64,000 bases of DNA from Pontibacillus halophilus JSM 076056 = DSM 19796 (lineage in GTDB: Bacteria > Bacillota > Bacilli > Bacillales > BH030062), in assembly GCF_000425205.1 (NCBI RefSeq), contig NZ_AULI01000007.1, positions 1-64,000 on the forward strand, in the 5' to 3' direction. The position numbers and the translations under genes are program-made. Below the pieces are notes generated by a model that worked only from the letters and a program-made list of their open reading frames with translations, did no database searches and was not told the DNA's origin. Below, piece by piece: positions 26,720 to 35,656 of the stretch; within the stretch, counting starts at the first letter, position 1; every line of letters starts with the position of its first letter.

Positions 26720-27373
26720 ATGAAAGCTGCGTTTCACTTTTTACTTAGGGCATTCATTTCGGCGGCATTATTCACAGCAACCTTCCCACTCTTATATTTC
26801 AATACAGATTACAGCTTCTTTTCGTCGTTGTTCATTGCAATCGGTTTGGCGGTTGTCACGTATTTAGGGATTCGCGCGTACACGCATTTCAAATTCTTGC
26901 GTGACAATGGATTAACCAGAAAGGACTATCGCTATATTCAAGAGAATCTGAAGGAAGCCGAACGTAAGCGTCAACGTCTTAATCAGGCCTTATTCCGTGT
27001 TCGTTCGTTCCAAGCCTTGAAAGAAATCGGAGTGCTACAACGAAATGTGACGAAAATGTTCCGTGTCGTGCGCCGGGAGCCTCGTCGCTTCTATGAGGCA
27101 GACCATTTCTTCTATTATCAGCTAGATTCAATTGTCGAACTGAGTGATAAATACACTCGCCTTGCCTCGCAATCGTTGAAAGATGAGAAAACTGATGCAG
27201 CACTTCAAGAGACAGAAGAAATGCTACGCCAGCTTGCGAAATCAGTAGAAGAAGAGCTCGCCTCCTTATTTAGAGGAGATGTAGAAGAAATGACGACTGA
27301 GCTTGAAGTTGCGGAGCATTCGTTACGGTTACAGAAGGGAATTAAGGAATCGAATCATGACAGACCATCTTAA
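26720..27373 (+). CDS. xpaC: XpaC-family protein
   Basis: The 217-aa protein has two N-terminal membrane helices (about 8-50), then a long helical cytoplasmic part (RDNGLTRKDYRYIQENLKEA, then RSFQALKEIGVLQRNVTKMF). This is the XpaC family, annotated for hydrolysis of bromo-chloro-indolyl phosphate but of uncertain role. It forms an operon with the TelA-like gene, overlapping it by 17 bp, an association conserved in Bacillus. It is transcribed away from the LXG operon. Confidence 0.85.
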   Translation: MKAAFHFLLRAFISAALFTATFPLLYFNTDYSFFSSLFIAIGLAVVTYLGIRAYTHFKFLRDNGLTRKDYRYIQENLKEAERKRQRLNQALFRVRSFQALKEIGVLQRNVTKMFRVVRREPRRFYEADHFFYYQLDSIVELSDKYTRLASQSLKDEKTDAALQETEEMLRQLAKSVEEELASLFRGDVEEMTTELEVAEHSLRLQKGIKESNHDRPS

Positions 27374-28340
27374 TCGAAAGCATTGGGTAGATGAGCTACC
27401 TGAACGGTGCTACAAAGAAGCTAGTCGCCTAGCCGAACGTATAGTGTTCGACGGACAGCAATCGGTGATGGAATTTGGTCTAGAATCTCAGGAGAAGATG
27501 AATCACTTTATCCACTCCATGCTTGAAGAAGTGGGCAACCGGAAATCTACGAATGTAAATGAAGTGCTCAAGAAATTAATGGATAAGCTTACTGAGGTGG
27601 ATGTGAAGGACTTGTTCATTGAAGAAGCTTCCCTCTTCAAGCGACTCTTCTCAAGCTCCGTCAATGAAGTGTTGTCGAAGTACCAACGGATTGGCGCTGA
27701 GATGGACAAGATGGGTGTCCGCCTTAACCGAGCTAAGGAAGAACTAAGCGGGGATTATCGCGATTTAGAAGCACTCTACAGATGGAACGCTTCTTATTAT
27801 GATGAATTAACCGTGTATCTTGCTGTTGGAGAGTGGAAGTACGAGAAGCTGCACGAGGAATTCTCAGCACTTGACCCCAACTCTTGGAGTTACGAGGATA
27901 AGCGAAACGTACTCGAGCTGTTGGAAAGACGGTTGGACGACCTCCAGACTAGTCGGCAGATTGCTTGGCAGACTGGACCACAAATTCGCATGATCCAAAG
28001 GGCAAATGAAACGTTAATTGAAAGTATTCAATCGTCCATTCTTACAACGATTCCACTCTGGAAGAATCAGATTGCAATGGCCTTAACCCTATTCCACCAA
28101 CGGAAAGCAGGCCAATCGAAAAAAGGAATTAATAAGACAACGAATACGTTGCTCAACAAAACTACGTCCTTATTCGCATCGGACACACGTGATGCAGACA
28201 CGTCCTATGAAAGCATTCAATCGACCCAACGTCAGTTGCTACAAACGATAGAAGACACGCTTCACAGAGAAGAAGATGGCAAACAGCAACGCTTGGCAGC
28301 TAAAGAAACAATTGCGACCATGCGGACACATTCTACTTAA
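27357..28340 (+). CDS. telA: TelA-family toxic anion resistance protein
   Basis: The 327-aa protein is helical throughout and soluble. It carries the TelA signature near residue 215 (SRQIAWQTGPQIRMIQRANE, then IQSSILTTIPLWKNQIAMAL). TelA/YceH proteins are linked to tellurite and cell-envelope stress resistance in Gram-positives. The start is ATG 27357 inside the xpaC 3' end. The upstream open extension has no ribosome-binding site. Confidence 0.85.
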   Translation: MTDHLNRKHWVDELPERCYKEASRLAERIVFDGQQSVMEFGLESQEKMNHFIHSMLEEVGNRKSTNVNEVLKKLMDKLTEVDVKDLFIEEASLFKRLFSSSVNEVLSKYQRIGAEMDKMGVRLNRAKEELSGDYRDLEALYRWNASYYDELTVYLAVGEWKYEKLHEEFSALDPNSWSYEDKRNVLELLERRLDDLQTSRQIAWQTGPQIRMIQRANETLIESIQSSILTTIPLWKNQIAMALTLFHQRKAGQSKKGINKTTNTLLNKTTSLFASDTRDADTSYESIQSTQRQLLQTIEDTLHREEDGKQQRLAAKETIATMRTHST

Positions 28341-28375
28341 AAACCCCTTACGGCTACAGGCCAGTAAGGGGTTTT
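28340..28375. terminator. Bidirectional rho-independent terminator
   Basis: AAAACCCCTTAC pairs with GTAAGGGGTTTT between the convergent telA and arsC genes. Confidence 0.85.
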
Positions 28376-28392
28376 GTATACTTAACATGGGA

Positions 28393-28818
28393 TTATTTAC
28401 CTGTATCAGCAAAATGCTGAATTCGAGTTCCAATTTCGTCGCGAACGCGTTGGAAGACCGCCCATTTCTCTTCATCAGTACCTTCAGCTCGAGCTGGGTC
28501 ATCAAAGCCCCAATGTTCACGGCGAACATGTGGTGGTGTCATTGGACATTTGTCGCGTGCGTCCCCGCATAAAGTAACGACGAATTCGGCGTTATTTAGA
28601 ATATCAGGGTCAATGGTGTCGGACGTTTGGTCTGTGATGTCCATGTCGACTTCCTTCATTGCTTTCACAGCGTTAGGGTTCAATCCGTGTGCTTCAATCC
28701 CCGCACTCTTCACATCCCACTTGTCTCCAAGGTAATGTTTGCCCCAAGCTTCAGCCATTTGGCTGCGGCAAGAGTTTCCTGTGCACAGGAAATACAGAAC
28801 TGGTTTATCATTCGCCAT
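28393..28818 (-). CDS. arsC: Arsenate reductase (thioredoxin-coupled ArsC)
   Basis: The 141-aa low-molecular-weight phosphatase-fold enzyme has a P-loop CTGNSCR with nucleophile Cys12 and the redox pair Cys84 and Cys91 ([10 protein letters not shown]) used in the thioredoxin-linked relay. It reduces arsenate to arsenite for export by ArsB. I chose ATG 28818, which gives the usual family length; the open frame extends upstream without a site. A repeat element and 230 bp separate it from arsB. Confidence 0.95.
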   Translation of the reverse strand: MANDKPVLYFLCTGNSCRSQMAEAWGKHYLGDKWDVKSAGIEAHGLNPNAVKAMKEVDMDITDQTSDTIDPDILNNAEFVVTLCGDARDKCPMTPPHVRREHWGFDDPARAEGTDEEKWAVFQRVRDEIGTRIQHFADTGK

Positions 28819-28888
28819 TGTAAGAACTCCTTTTGTATTTGTTCCTATTTTTAGTGAGGTACGCATTTTTAATTGTCACTGGGGTCAG

Positions 28889-28985
28889 AGGAAAAGGTTC
28901 GCTTTCCTGTGGACGCACTCGCGAGCCTCCTCGTTCCTGCGGGGTCTCGCAAGCACGTACTTCCACGGGAGTCTCACCTTTTCCC
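28889..28985. repeat. GC-rich nested hairpin element (Bacillaceae-type intergenic repeat)
   Basis: Outer arms AAAAGGT / ACCTTTT enclose TCCTGTGGA / TCCACGGGA (one wobble) and an inner GCGAG...CTCGC stem over CCTCCTCGTTCCTGCGGGG. It is far more GC-rich than the flanks. Similar elements with CTCCTCGTTCCTGCGGGGTC cores are scattered between genes in Bacillaceae as I recall them; function unknown. Confidence 0.6.
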
Positions 28986-29054
28986 TTCCCCCTCGCCACA
29001 TTTCAGTTGCGTACCTACTAATGAAATCAGAAAGAAACTTACGTAAATACTTAT

Positions 29055-30353
29055 TTAGAACAGCAACAACGTCAAATACAAGCCAACCAGTGTAATCAAT
29101 AGGGTTGGGATGGTTAGGATGATGCCGATTTTAAAGTAGTATCCCCAAGAAATCTTAATCCCTTTCTGAGATAAGACGTGTAGCCATAGCAGAGTAGCTA
29201 GAGACCCGATTGGTGTAATCTTCGGTCCTAGGTCACTACCGATGACGTTCGCGTAGATTAGACCTTCTTTAATTAAGCCTGTTGCGTTGGAGTCTTGAAT
29301 GGCAATTGCGTCAATCATAACGGTAGGCATATTGTTCATAACAGAAGATAGGATTGCTGCAATAAAGCCCATTGATACAGTTCCAACGAAGAGACCTTGG
29401 TCTGCAGCGGCTTCAATAACAGAGGCAAGAGCATCTGTTAACCCAACGTTACGTAGACCATACACGACTACGTACATGCCGATTGAGAAGAACACGATTG
29501 CCCACGGTGCTCCTTTCACAACGGTTGCTGTTTGAACGGCTTCACTACGTTGTGCCATTAGTAAGAAGAAGATGGCTACAACGCCTGCGATGATTGAGAC
29601 AGGGACTGCCAAGAATTCGCTCGCAAAGTATCCAATGAGCAAGACGCCGAGTACCCACCAGGATAGACGGAACATCTTCTCGTCTTGAATCGCTTCAGCT
29701 GGTTTCTTCAACTGAGAGGCGTCGTACTTCTTCGGAATATCTTTCCTAAAGTATAAATATAGAACGAGAATACTCGCAGCTAATGAGAAGAAGTTCGGAA
29801 TAATCATGCGTGATGCATATTCAATAAAGCCAATATCAAAGAAGTCTGCAGATACGATGTTGACAAGGTTACTTACGATAAGTGGCAATGATGTGGTATC
29901 CGCGATAAATCCACTTGCCATAATAAATGGGAAGATCTTTCTTTCTTCAAAGTTCAATGCCCGAACCATCGCCAATACGATTGGTGTTAAGATCAAGGCC
30001 GCTCCGTCGTTCGCAAATAATGCAGCGACGGCCGCTCCAAGTAATGAAATGAAGATAAACATTTTGAGACCGTTCCCATTGGATAAGCGTGCCATATGTA
30101 ATGCAGCCCATTCAAAGAATCCAATCTCGTCTAATATTAGGGAGATAATAATAATAGCAACGAACGCCAAGGTGGCATTCCATACAATCCCTGTTACGGT
30201 GGCGACATCCTGAAAATCTACTACGCCTGCAAGTAGGGCAAGAATCGCACCTACGCATGCCGTCCAGCCAATGCCAAGCCCTTTCGGCTGCCAAATGACA
30301 AAGACGAGCGTTACTAGAAAGATCAGGATGGCCAAGATAGTGCCTGTTTCCAA
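29055..30353 (-). CDS. arsB: Arsenite efflux permease
   Basis: The 432-aa protein has about 12 membrane helices of the ArsB/NhaD ion transporter superfamily, with [20 protein letters not shown] near residue 112 and [20 protein letters not shown] near 375, typical of ArsB. It exports arsenite (or antimonite) using the membrane potential. It lies 15 bp after arsR in the same operon. Confidence 0.9.
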   Translation of the reverse strand: METGTILAILIFLVTLVFVIWQPKGLGIGWTACVGAILALLAGVVDFQDVATVTGIVWNATLAFVAIIIISLILDEIGFFEWAALHMARLSNGNGLKMFIFISLLGAAVAALFANDGAALILTPIVLAMVRALNFEERKIFPFIMASGFIADTTSLPLIVSNLVNIVSADFFDIGFIEYASRMIIPNFFSLAASILVLYLYFRKDIPKKYDASQLKKPAEAIQDEKMFRLSWWVLGVLLIGYFASEFLAVPVSIIAGVVAIFFLLMAQRSEAVQTATVVKGAPWAIVFFSIGMYVVVYGLRNVGLTDALASVIEAAADQGLFVGTVSMGFIAAILSSVMNNMPTVMIDAIAIQDSNATGLIKEGLIYANVIGSDLGPKITPIGSLATLLWLHVLSQKGIKISWGYYFKIGIILTIPTLLITLVGLYLTLLLF

Positions 30354-30368
30354 CTTCCTCTCCTCCTA

Positions 30369-30713
30369 CTATTCACAAACAATTCGTTTACCGGATTGTT
30401 CAAGTTGTTGAATCTTGTCTTTCATATCCGGAACATGCTTAATAATGTTCAAGACCATTGGGTAAGCGTCGTGATGTTCATTCAATGAATAGAACACCCA
30501 ATGTCCTCTTCGTTGTTCTTTCACAATGCCCGCATCTCGTAGTTTACGTAAATGCTGGCTAATGGAAGGTTGCGACATGTTAAGCAGCTCAACAAACTCG
30601 CATACACAGCATTCATTTTCATTAATCAGGGCGACGATACTCAGACGAGTCTGATCCCCAAGTAATTTGAGTGCTTGACTTGCTTCTTTAACCGACAAGA
30701 TGGTTTGATTCAT
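30369..30713 (-). CDS. arsR: ArsR-family metalloregulatory repressor
   Basis: The 114-aa winged-helix protein has Cys35, Cys36 and Cys38 (ECCVCEF) at the start of the recognition region, where ArsR proteins bind arsenite or antimonite through the C-x-C pair. The recognition helix is SQPSISQHLRKLRDAGIV. Its promoter has a palindrome over the -10 box. First gene of arsR-arsB; metal binding would release the operator. Confidence 0.95.
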   Translation of the reverse strand: MNQTILSVKEASQALKLLGDQTRLSIVALINENECCVCEFVELLNMSQPSISQHLRKLRDAGIVKEQRRGHWVFYSLNEHHDAYPMVLNIIKHVPDMKDKIQQLEQSGKRIVCE

Positions 30714-30731
30714 GAACCTTCACCTCCAGCT

Positions 30732-30764
30732 TATCATTATATAATGATACCCTTATATCTACAA
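30732..30764 (-). promoter_or_regulatory. arsR promoter and operator
   Basis: On the minus strand TTGTAG (30764-30759) and TATAAT (30741-30736) are 17 bp apart. The -10 box lies inside the perfect 18-bp palindrome TATCATTATATAATGATA (30732-30749), the expected ArsR binding site. Confidence 0.75.
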
Positions 30765-30793
30765 CGCAAAGATGTGCTTACAGGAGACTGCGT

Positions 30794-30886
30794 CTAGCCC
30801 TTTCTCCCGAAGCGTAACAATCCATAACACACAAATAAAAACGATGACAGGAATACGATGGAAGCAAGTAGGTTGAACCAGTTCAT
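30794..30886 (-). CDS. Very small membrane protein (30 aa)
   Basis: AAGGAGGGA lies 5 nt before an ATG opening a 30-codon frame (MNWFNLLASIVFLSSFLFVC, then YGLLRFGRKG). One membrane helix with a basic cytoplasmic tail. Located between the CoA-disulfide reductase and arsR genes in the same direction. Small single-helix proteins of this kind often modulate a neighbouring transporter; that is conjecture here. Confidence 0.5.
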   Translation of the reverse strand: MNWFNLLASIVFLSSFLFVCYGLLRFGRKG

Positions 30887-30982
30887 GACTTCCCTCCTTC
30901 AGAAGACGATGGGCGCCATTCTCCTTCTCACCCTATTCTTCTTGTTATTCTCGTATTCCTGCTTTGCAAAAAAATTAGGATG

Positions 30983-32620
30983 TTATTTCACGATGTGTTG
31001 ATAATTCTTGTTACCACCTGATAGGTTGTACACTTCTGTGAAGCCAAGGTTCTGTAAGATATTTTGAGCCGCATTCCCAGTAACGCCTTTATTGCAATAC
31101 GTTACGGTTGGCAGTTCTTTATTTAGTTGCTCTGCATCTTCACGGAGCTTCTGAAGCGGAATGTTCACAGCACCCTCCACGTGAGCGGCTTCGAACTGCT
31201 TTGGCGAACGTGTATCGATGATTTGGATTTCTTCTCCGCTTCCTACCCGTTCAACCAATTGTTGAGGAGTAATTAATCGATTACGTGAGGTAATCGCGTT
31301 ATGCAAGGCCATGCCTGTGTACATAACAGGGTCTTTCGTTGTGCTAAATGGTGGTGCATAGGCAAGATCCAAGTGGAACAAGTCTTCCGCTTTCGCTTTG
31401 AACGTAATGGCTGTTGCAAATACGTCAATTCGCTTATCGACGCCATTCTGTCCAACGATTTGAACGCCAAGTAGTCGACCTGTTGCACGGTCAGCGATTG
31501 CTTTAATCACCATTTCCTTCCCACCAAGGTAATCCGCACTTGCTGGCTTAATGTTGTGTACAACTTCTACGTCGTAACCGGAGTCCTTCGCTTCAGATTC
31601 GGTTAACCCCGTATGAGCCACAGCCATGCGGAACACTCGAAGGATTCCTGTTCCTAAAATGCCACGGTGCTGTAATTCTCCACCTGTCACAACGTCGCCT
31701 GCTATGCGCCCCATCTTGTTAGCGGTTGAGCCTAGTGGACGATAAATCGACTGATTCGTAATAAGGGAATAGCTTTCTGCCACATCACCAGCGGCATAGA
31801 CATCCTTAAGATTTGTCTCCATCTTCTCATTTACAGCAACAGCGCCTGTTGCACCTAGCTCTACACCCATGTCTTTCGCGAGCTGCGTGTTCGGACGTAC
31901 GCCAATGGCTAAGAAGACAATATCAGAAGGAATCTCTTTACCTGATTGTGTTTCCACCGTTGTTTCAGTAATGTTGGTAGCCGTTTCGTTCAATAGAAGG
32001 TTCACTCCGTGGTCACGAAGCTCTTGTTCAATTCGAGAGGCAATGTCTTCATCCATGTGCGACATCACGTGGCGGTCTTGCTGGACAAGGGTCACGTCCA
32101 ACCCTTTCTCAGTAAGTTGTTCGGCTAACTCGAGCCCAATAAAGCCTCCACCAACAATCGTTGCCTTCTTCGGTTGTTCCGCTTGCATGTAACGGTCAAT
32201 CTGACTTGCATGCTGGATAGTACGGACATGGAAGACATGCTCTAGGTCTACCCCTGGGATGGGAGGTGTTACAGGTGATGAGCCAGTCGCGAGTACAAGC
32301 TTATCAAATGTGTCTTCTTTCCACTCACCCGTCTCTAGGTCCTTAACGGTAAGTGTCTTCTCTGCATAATCAATGCCTATTACTTCATGGCGAGTATGGA
32401 TATCAACGTTGTATCGCTTCTTAAACCAAGCTGAGTCTCGAGGTGTAAGTGTATCTAGCTCGTCCACTTCTCCGCCTAAATAATAGGGGATTCCGCAAAT
32501 GGAATAAGAGATGTCATAGTCTGCATTATAAAGTGTAATGGATGCTTCTTCGTCGTTGCGGCGCGCTTTCGCTGCAACGGATGTACCGGCCGCAACTGAT
32601 CCAATAATGATTAATTTCAC
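30983..32620 (-). CDS. cdr: CoA-disulfide reductase with C-terminal rhodanese domain
   Basis: The 545-aa protein has an FAD/NADPH pyridine-nucleotide-disulfide reductase core (GSVAAGTSVAAKAR; second Rossmann GGGFIGLELAEQL) with the single active Cys42 (SYSICGIPYY), typical of CoADR. Residues about 450-545 form a rhodanese domain with active Cys509 (CNKGVTG). CoADR-rhodanese enzymes reduce CoA disulfide or persulfide and handle sulfane sulfur. It is monocistronic with a promoter flanked by an inverted repeat. Confidence 0.9.
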   Translation of the reverse strand: MKLIIIGSVAAGTSVAAKARRNDEEASITLYNADYDISYSICGIPYYLGGEVDELDTLTPRDSAWFKKRYNVDIHTRHEVIGIDYAEKTLTVKDLETGEWKEDTFDKLVLATGSSPVTPPIPGVDLEHVFHVRTIQHASQIDRYMQAEQPKKATIVGGGFIGLELAEQLTEKGLDVTLVQQDRHVMSHMDEDIASRIEQELRDHGVNLLLNETATNITETTVETQSGKEIPSDIVFLAIGVRPNTQLAKDMGVELGATGAVAVNEKMETNLKDVYAAGDVAESYSLITNQSIYRPLGSTANKMGRIAGDVVTGGELQHRGILGTGILRVFRMAVAHTGLTESEAKDSGYDVEVVHNIKPASADYLGGKEMVIKAIADRATGRLLGVQIVGQNGVDKRIDVFATAITFKAKAEDLFHLDLAYAPPFSTTKDPVMYTGMALHNAITSRNRLITPQQLVERVGSGEEIQIIDTRSPKQFEAAHVEGAVNIPLQKLREDAEQLNKELPTVTYCNKGVTGNAAQNILQNLGFTEVYNLSGGNKNYQHIVK

Positions 32621-32673
32621 AGGTGTCCCTCCTCAGGTTGGTCAATAAATCGTAATCATTTGTTCGCCCATTC

Positions 32674-32712
32674 ATTATATAAGCATTTAATTATATAAAT
32701 CAATGCTTATAT
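32674..32712 (-). promoter_or_regulatory. Promoter and split inverted repeat before the CoA-disulfide reductase gene
   Basis: On the minus strand TTGATT (32703-32698) and TATAAT (32679-32674) are 18 bp apart. ATATAAGCATT (32677-32687) and AATGCTTATAT (32702-32712) form an 11-bp repeat spanning both boxes. An ArsR-family persulfide sensor is a plausible binder. Confidence 0.6.
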
Positions 32713-32733
32713 TTATAATTTTTTCACGTACAG

Positions 32734-32769
32734 AAAAAGCCACAGCAGCATTCCATGCCCTGTGGCTTT
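32734..32769 (-). terminator. Rho-independent terminator
   Basis: AAAGCCACAG pairs with CTGTGGCTTT; on the minus strand a T-run follows. It closes the 60-aa membrane protein gene. Confidence 0.75.
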
Positions 32770-32779
32770 CCGTTCTTGT

Positions 32780-32962
32780 TTATCCATTTTGCAACATGAG
32801 AAAGACTGTGAAGAAAACAACGTAGCCCGCGAATGGAAAGACAATCCTTCCTTTACGTATAGAACGACCACTCTCTGTCCTTGCCCTAAGAACTTCGTTG
32901 AATAGAAGTACACCACTTAGTCCTAAACAAATCATCGCCATTGTTAACGCAACAGCTGTCAT
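32780..32962 (-). CDS. Small membrane protein (60 aa)
   Basis: Two hydrophobic helices (TAVALTMAMICLGLSGVLLF and IVFPFAGYVVFFTVFLML) flank a basic loop (RARTESGRSIRKGR). The ATG follows a GGGGAGAAGAGG purine run, and a terminator lies right after. It lies 40 bp downstream of the flotillin gene and may be co-transcribed with it. No family recognised. Confidence 0.6.
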   Translation of the reverse strand: MTAVALTMAMICLGLSGVLLFNEVLRARTESGRSIRKGRIVFPFAGYVVFFTVFLMLQNG

Positions 32963-33002
32963 CCTCTTCTCCCCTTCATTTCGTATTCTTGGTTCCTTAA
33001 CC

Positions 33003-34532
33003 CTACTTGTCTAATGCTTCACCGTGAGCGGCTTCTGATTGCTCATATGCTTGCTCTACACTTTCCTCTTCCTCAACTTCCCCTTGGCGCTCATTCTCTT
33101 CTTGTGCAGCGGAAGTTTCTTGATGCTGACGCCCTGTATTAAGGTCGAAATGATTCACATTGCCTCTAGACACATAACTCTCAAGAAGCGCCTTCAAATC
33201 CATTCCGGTTGTTTCCTTTAGTGACTCTTGGATGCCAAGCATGGTCTTTGTTACGTTGTTCGCAACCTTCGCTGATCCTCCGTTCGAATCAGAGCCACCC
33301 AAATCAATGACCTTCATCTCTTTGATTTGGGAAATTGGAGCAGAGACTTTCTCCGCATAGTCCGGCAATACGTTGATAAGCATTTCCATAATCGCCGCTT
33401 CTCCGTAATATTCCATCGCTTTCGCCATGCGTTCTTTCGATTCCGCTTCGGCAATCCCTCGTTGACGAATGACCTCGGCTTCTGATTCCCCTTTGATTCG
33501 CTCTTGGTCCGCTTCTGCTTGTGCCCGTTTGGTCGTTTCGTAGGCTTCGGCATCCGCGATGGAGCGACGACGTTTGTTTTCCTCTTCTTCTAATTCAACC
33601 GCACGCTGCTTCTCGATATATTGAACTTGCATTTCCTCTTCCTTGATTTGCTGGTTCAATTTCTGACGCTCGATTTCCCCAGCTTGTTCCGCGTTTGCTC
33701 TAGCACGGTTCGTGTCTTTCTGGAATTCAGCTTCTTTAATATCCTTTTCCTTCCTCGACTCTGCCACCGCTGTCAGACGGCGGTTCTCTTCATCTTGTGC
33801 TTCTTGGTCGTTCTTCGCTTGGTAGATTCGCGTTTCTTTCCGTGCATCCGATTCAGCCATGTCGGCATTCTTCTGGACCACCGCAATATGTGGTCGACCA
33901 AGTGCATCGATGTACCCGTTCTCTTCATCCACATCCTCTACATCATTTAAAGCAAATGATGTAATTTCAAAGCCCATCCCCTTCAAGTCGGCTTCTGCAA
34001 TGTGTTTCACCTGTGTATTGACTTCCTTGAAATCGTTATAAATCTTCTCAATTGGCAACGACGCTATGATGGAACGAAGATGCCCGTTCAACACATCCTT
34101 TAACTCCGACTCTCGTTCGTTCTGCTTCTTCCCAAGGAATTTCTCTGCGAAATTGGCCATGATTTCAAGTTCACTACCGATGGAAATGACGGCTGTACTC
34201 TTCACACGCACAGGAATTCCCTCTTTCGTATACGCCTTCTCAGAATTCACCTGAAGCTGGAAAGACGTTAAGTCAATCGGTGTTGCCGTTTGGAACATGC
34301 GCAGACGATAGCCCCCGCCGCGAATAATCTTTACAGAACGGCCATTGTCATCCTCAAATACATTCTTCTCCTTCTCTGGATCCCCAAGTTTCGGACCTGT
34401 CACAATAAGTGCCTCATTGGAACTCGCTGTTTTATAGCGAATTCGAAAGATAACTAATGTGATGATTCCTCCAATGAGTAGAATTCCTCCGATCACGGAA
34501 AGAATGATGATTGCGATTGCTCCTTCGAGCAT
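33003..34532 (-). CDS. floT: Flotillin-like scaffold protein (FloT/YuaG)
   Basis: The 509-aa protein has an N-terminal membrane hairpin (AIAIIILSVIGGILLIGGII), an SPFH/band-7 domain (about 40-220; IRGGGYRLRMFQTATPIDLT) and a long Glu/Ala-rich coiled coil (about 220-400), then an acidic tail. Flotillins organise membrane microdomains. I chose ATG 34532, which has AGGAGGGG 6 nt before it; the open frame extends 9 codons upstream. In Bacillus floT is often paired with an NfeD-like yuaF, which is not seen here. Confidence 0.9.
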   Translation of the reverse strand: MLEGAIAIIILSVIGGILLIGGIITLVIFRIRYKTASSNEALIVTGPKLGDPEKEKNVFEDDNGRSVKIIRGGGYRLRMFQTATPIDLTSFQLQVNSEKAYTKEGIPVRVKSTAVISIGSELEIMANFAEKFLGKKQNERESELKDVLNGHLRSIIASLPIEKIYNDFKEVNTQVKHIAEADLKGMGFEITSFALNDVEDVDEENGYIDALGRPHIAVVQKNADMAESDARKETRIYQAKNDQEAQDEENRRLTAVAESRKEKDIKEAEFQKDTNRARANAEQAGEIERQKLNQQIKEEEMQVQYIEKQRAVELEEEENKRRRSIADAEAYETTKRAQAEADQERIKGESEAEVIRQRGIAEAESKERMAKAMEYYGEAAIMEMLINVLPDYAEKVSAPISQIKEMKVIDLGGSDSNGGSAKVANNVTKTMLGIQESLKETTGMDLKALLESYVSRGNVNHFDLNTGRQHQETSAAQEENERQGEVEEEESVEQAYEQSEAAHGEALDK

Positions 34533-34732
34533 AGTACCCCTCCTAAATTTGATGTTCACCCTTATGTAAGCTTCATACAGATGAGAGTGGAACGACTAGA
34601 TTCTCCTTACTTTATTTACCGAAGAGCCCCCACCATTCGTTTCACATTTATGTGAAAATTATGTAATTTCTGTTTATAACTCGTACATAACGATGCAAAT
34701 TGCGCACAAAATGAGAGGAGGAGGTGAAGAAA

Positions 34733-34939
34733 ATGGATGAGAAACAGCAGGTAGACCGTCCAGTGTTTGATGACCTTAACGACCGCTTGATCGCAGAACC
34801 AACCGATGCACCAGCATTTTCAGTGAAGACGAGCACTGATCCTAAAAGTGTTCTTGAGGATAACCCTTATTTCGATCGTAGCAAGCCACACACGAAGGAA
34901 GAAATCGAGAAGTTTAAAGCATTCTTCGGTGAGAAATAA
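34733..34939 (+). CDS. Small acidic hypothetical protein (68 aa)
   Basis: A soluble, charged protein (DEKQQVDRPVFDDLNDRLIA, ending FKAFFGEK). ATG 34733 follows AGGAGGAGG by 8 nt; a GTG three codons earlier overlaps that site. A perfect terminator follows immediately. It is divergent from flotillin. Not recognised. Confidence 0.65.
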   Translation: MDEKQQVDRPVFDDLNDRLIAEPTDAPAFSVKTSTDPKSVLEDNPYFDRSKPHTKEEIEKFKAFFGEK

Positions 34940-34940
34940 G

Positions 34941-34973
34941 AAGAGCCTACTCACGAATGAGTAGGCTCTTTCC
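34941..34973. terminator. Bidirectional rho-independent terminator
   Basis: AAGAGCCTACTC and GAGTAGGCTCTT form a perfect 12-bp stem with a 6-nt loop between two convergent genes. Confidence 0.85.
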
Positions 34974-34974
34974 C

Positions 34975-35430
34975 TTATCCATTGTTGGCAAGGCCGTTAA
35001 AGTTCTCTGGACCAATACGTGTGATGAGATTAGGGTCTGTTCCATCCGGCACACGAATGAATGCGGTGTAAATTGCCGGTCCACCTGATGGGACGTTAAA
35101 GTCTGCTGCTGAGAAGGAATATTGGGTGATGAAGATATCCTGTGATGGATCTGCTGGAGGGAGTATCTGAAGGAAATCGCGGTAAACGACTGGGTCTTTA
35201 CTATCTAAGCCTCTTACAACTAACACTTCAACCAATACGGAACTAGGTAAACTGGGGTCGTTCTGAACAACAAACGTTCCGTCCATTTGAACACGTATTG
35301 GTGTACTTCCTGTCGCTCCACTTAAACTTAGACCAATTTGACCAAAGATTTCATAGACATCTGTAACTGGAATGTTCAGTTGACCTTGTTCTGTTGCATT
35401 GGCAGACGTTCTAGCATCTAGAAAAGCCAT
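34975..35430 (-). CDS. Unrecognised beta-rich protein (151 aa)
   Basis: A soluble protein with alternating hydrophobic pattern suggesting a beta sandwich (STPIRVQMDGTFVVQND, SSVLVEVLVVRGLDS, IFITQYSFSAADFNVPSGGP). There are no cysteines, signal or membrane helices. It is strongly transcribed as a single gene by its AGGGAGGT site and terminator. A CATAAACTA element 30 bp upstream fits a sigma-K -10 box but lacks a well-placed -35, so a spore-surface role is only a suggestion. Confidence 0.6.
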   Translation of the reverse strand: MAFLDARTSANATEQGQLNIPVTDVYEIFGQIGLSLSGATGSTPIRVQMDGTFVVQNDPSLPSSVLVEVLVVRGLDSKDPVVYRDFLQILPPADPSQDIFITQYSFSAADFNVPSGGPAIYTAFIRVPDGTDPNLITRIGPENFNGLANNG

Positions 35431-35540
35431 TTGGACTTACCTCCCTTCTTCTATAGCATAGTTTATGAAGAAAGGAAGAAACGAGAGGCGGTACAAACCC
35501 ACTCATTACTCAATATGGTTACTTGCGTGTGCCTTTTTTT

Positions 35541-35572
35541 ACGAAAAAGCCTCACTCGTTTAGAGTGAGGCT
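35541..35572 (-). terminator. Hairpin with T-run on the minus strand
   Basis: AGCCTCACTC pairs with GAGTGAGGCT, followed on the minus strand by TTTTTCGTAAAAAAA. It probably backs up the terminator at 35624-35651. Confidence 0.65.
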
Positions 35573-35623
35573 GAAACTACACGTTTCTAGCATAAGGGGG
35601 CATGTATCCTTATGAACCCAATT

Positions 35624-35651
35624 AAAAAAGTCTCTGTCCGAAGACAGAGAC
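35624..35651 (-). terminator. Rho-independent terminator of the copper-binding protein gene
   Basis: GTCTCTGTC and GACAGAGAC form a 9-bp stem with a TTCG-type loop, then TTTTTT on the minus strand, just after the stop at 35657. Confidence 0.8.
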
Positions 35652-35656
35652 GCTAA

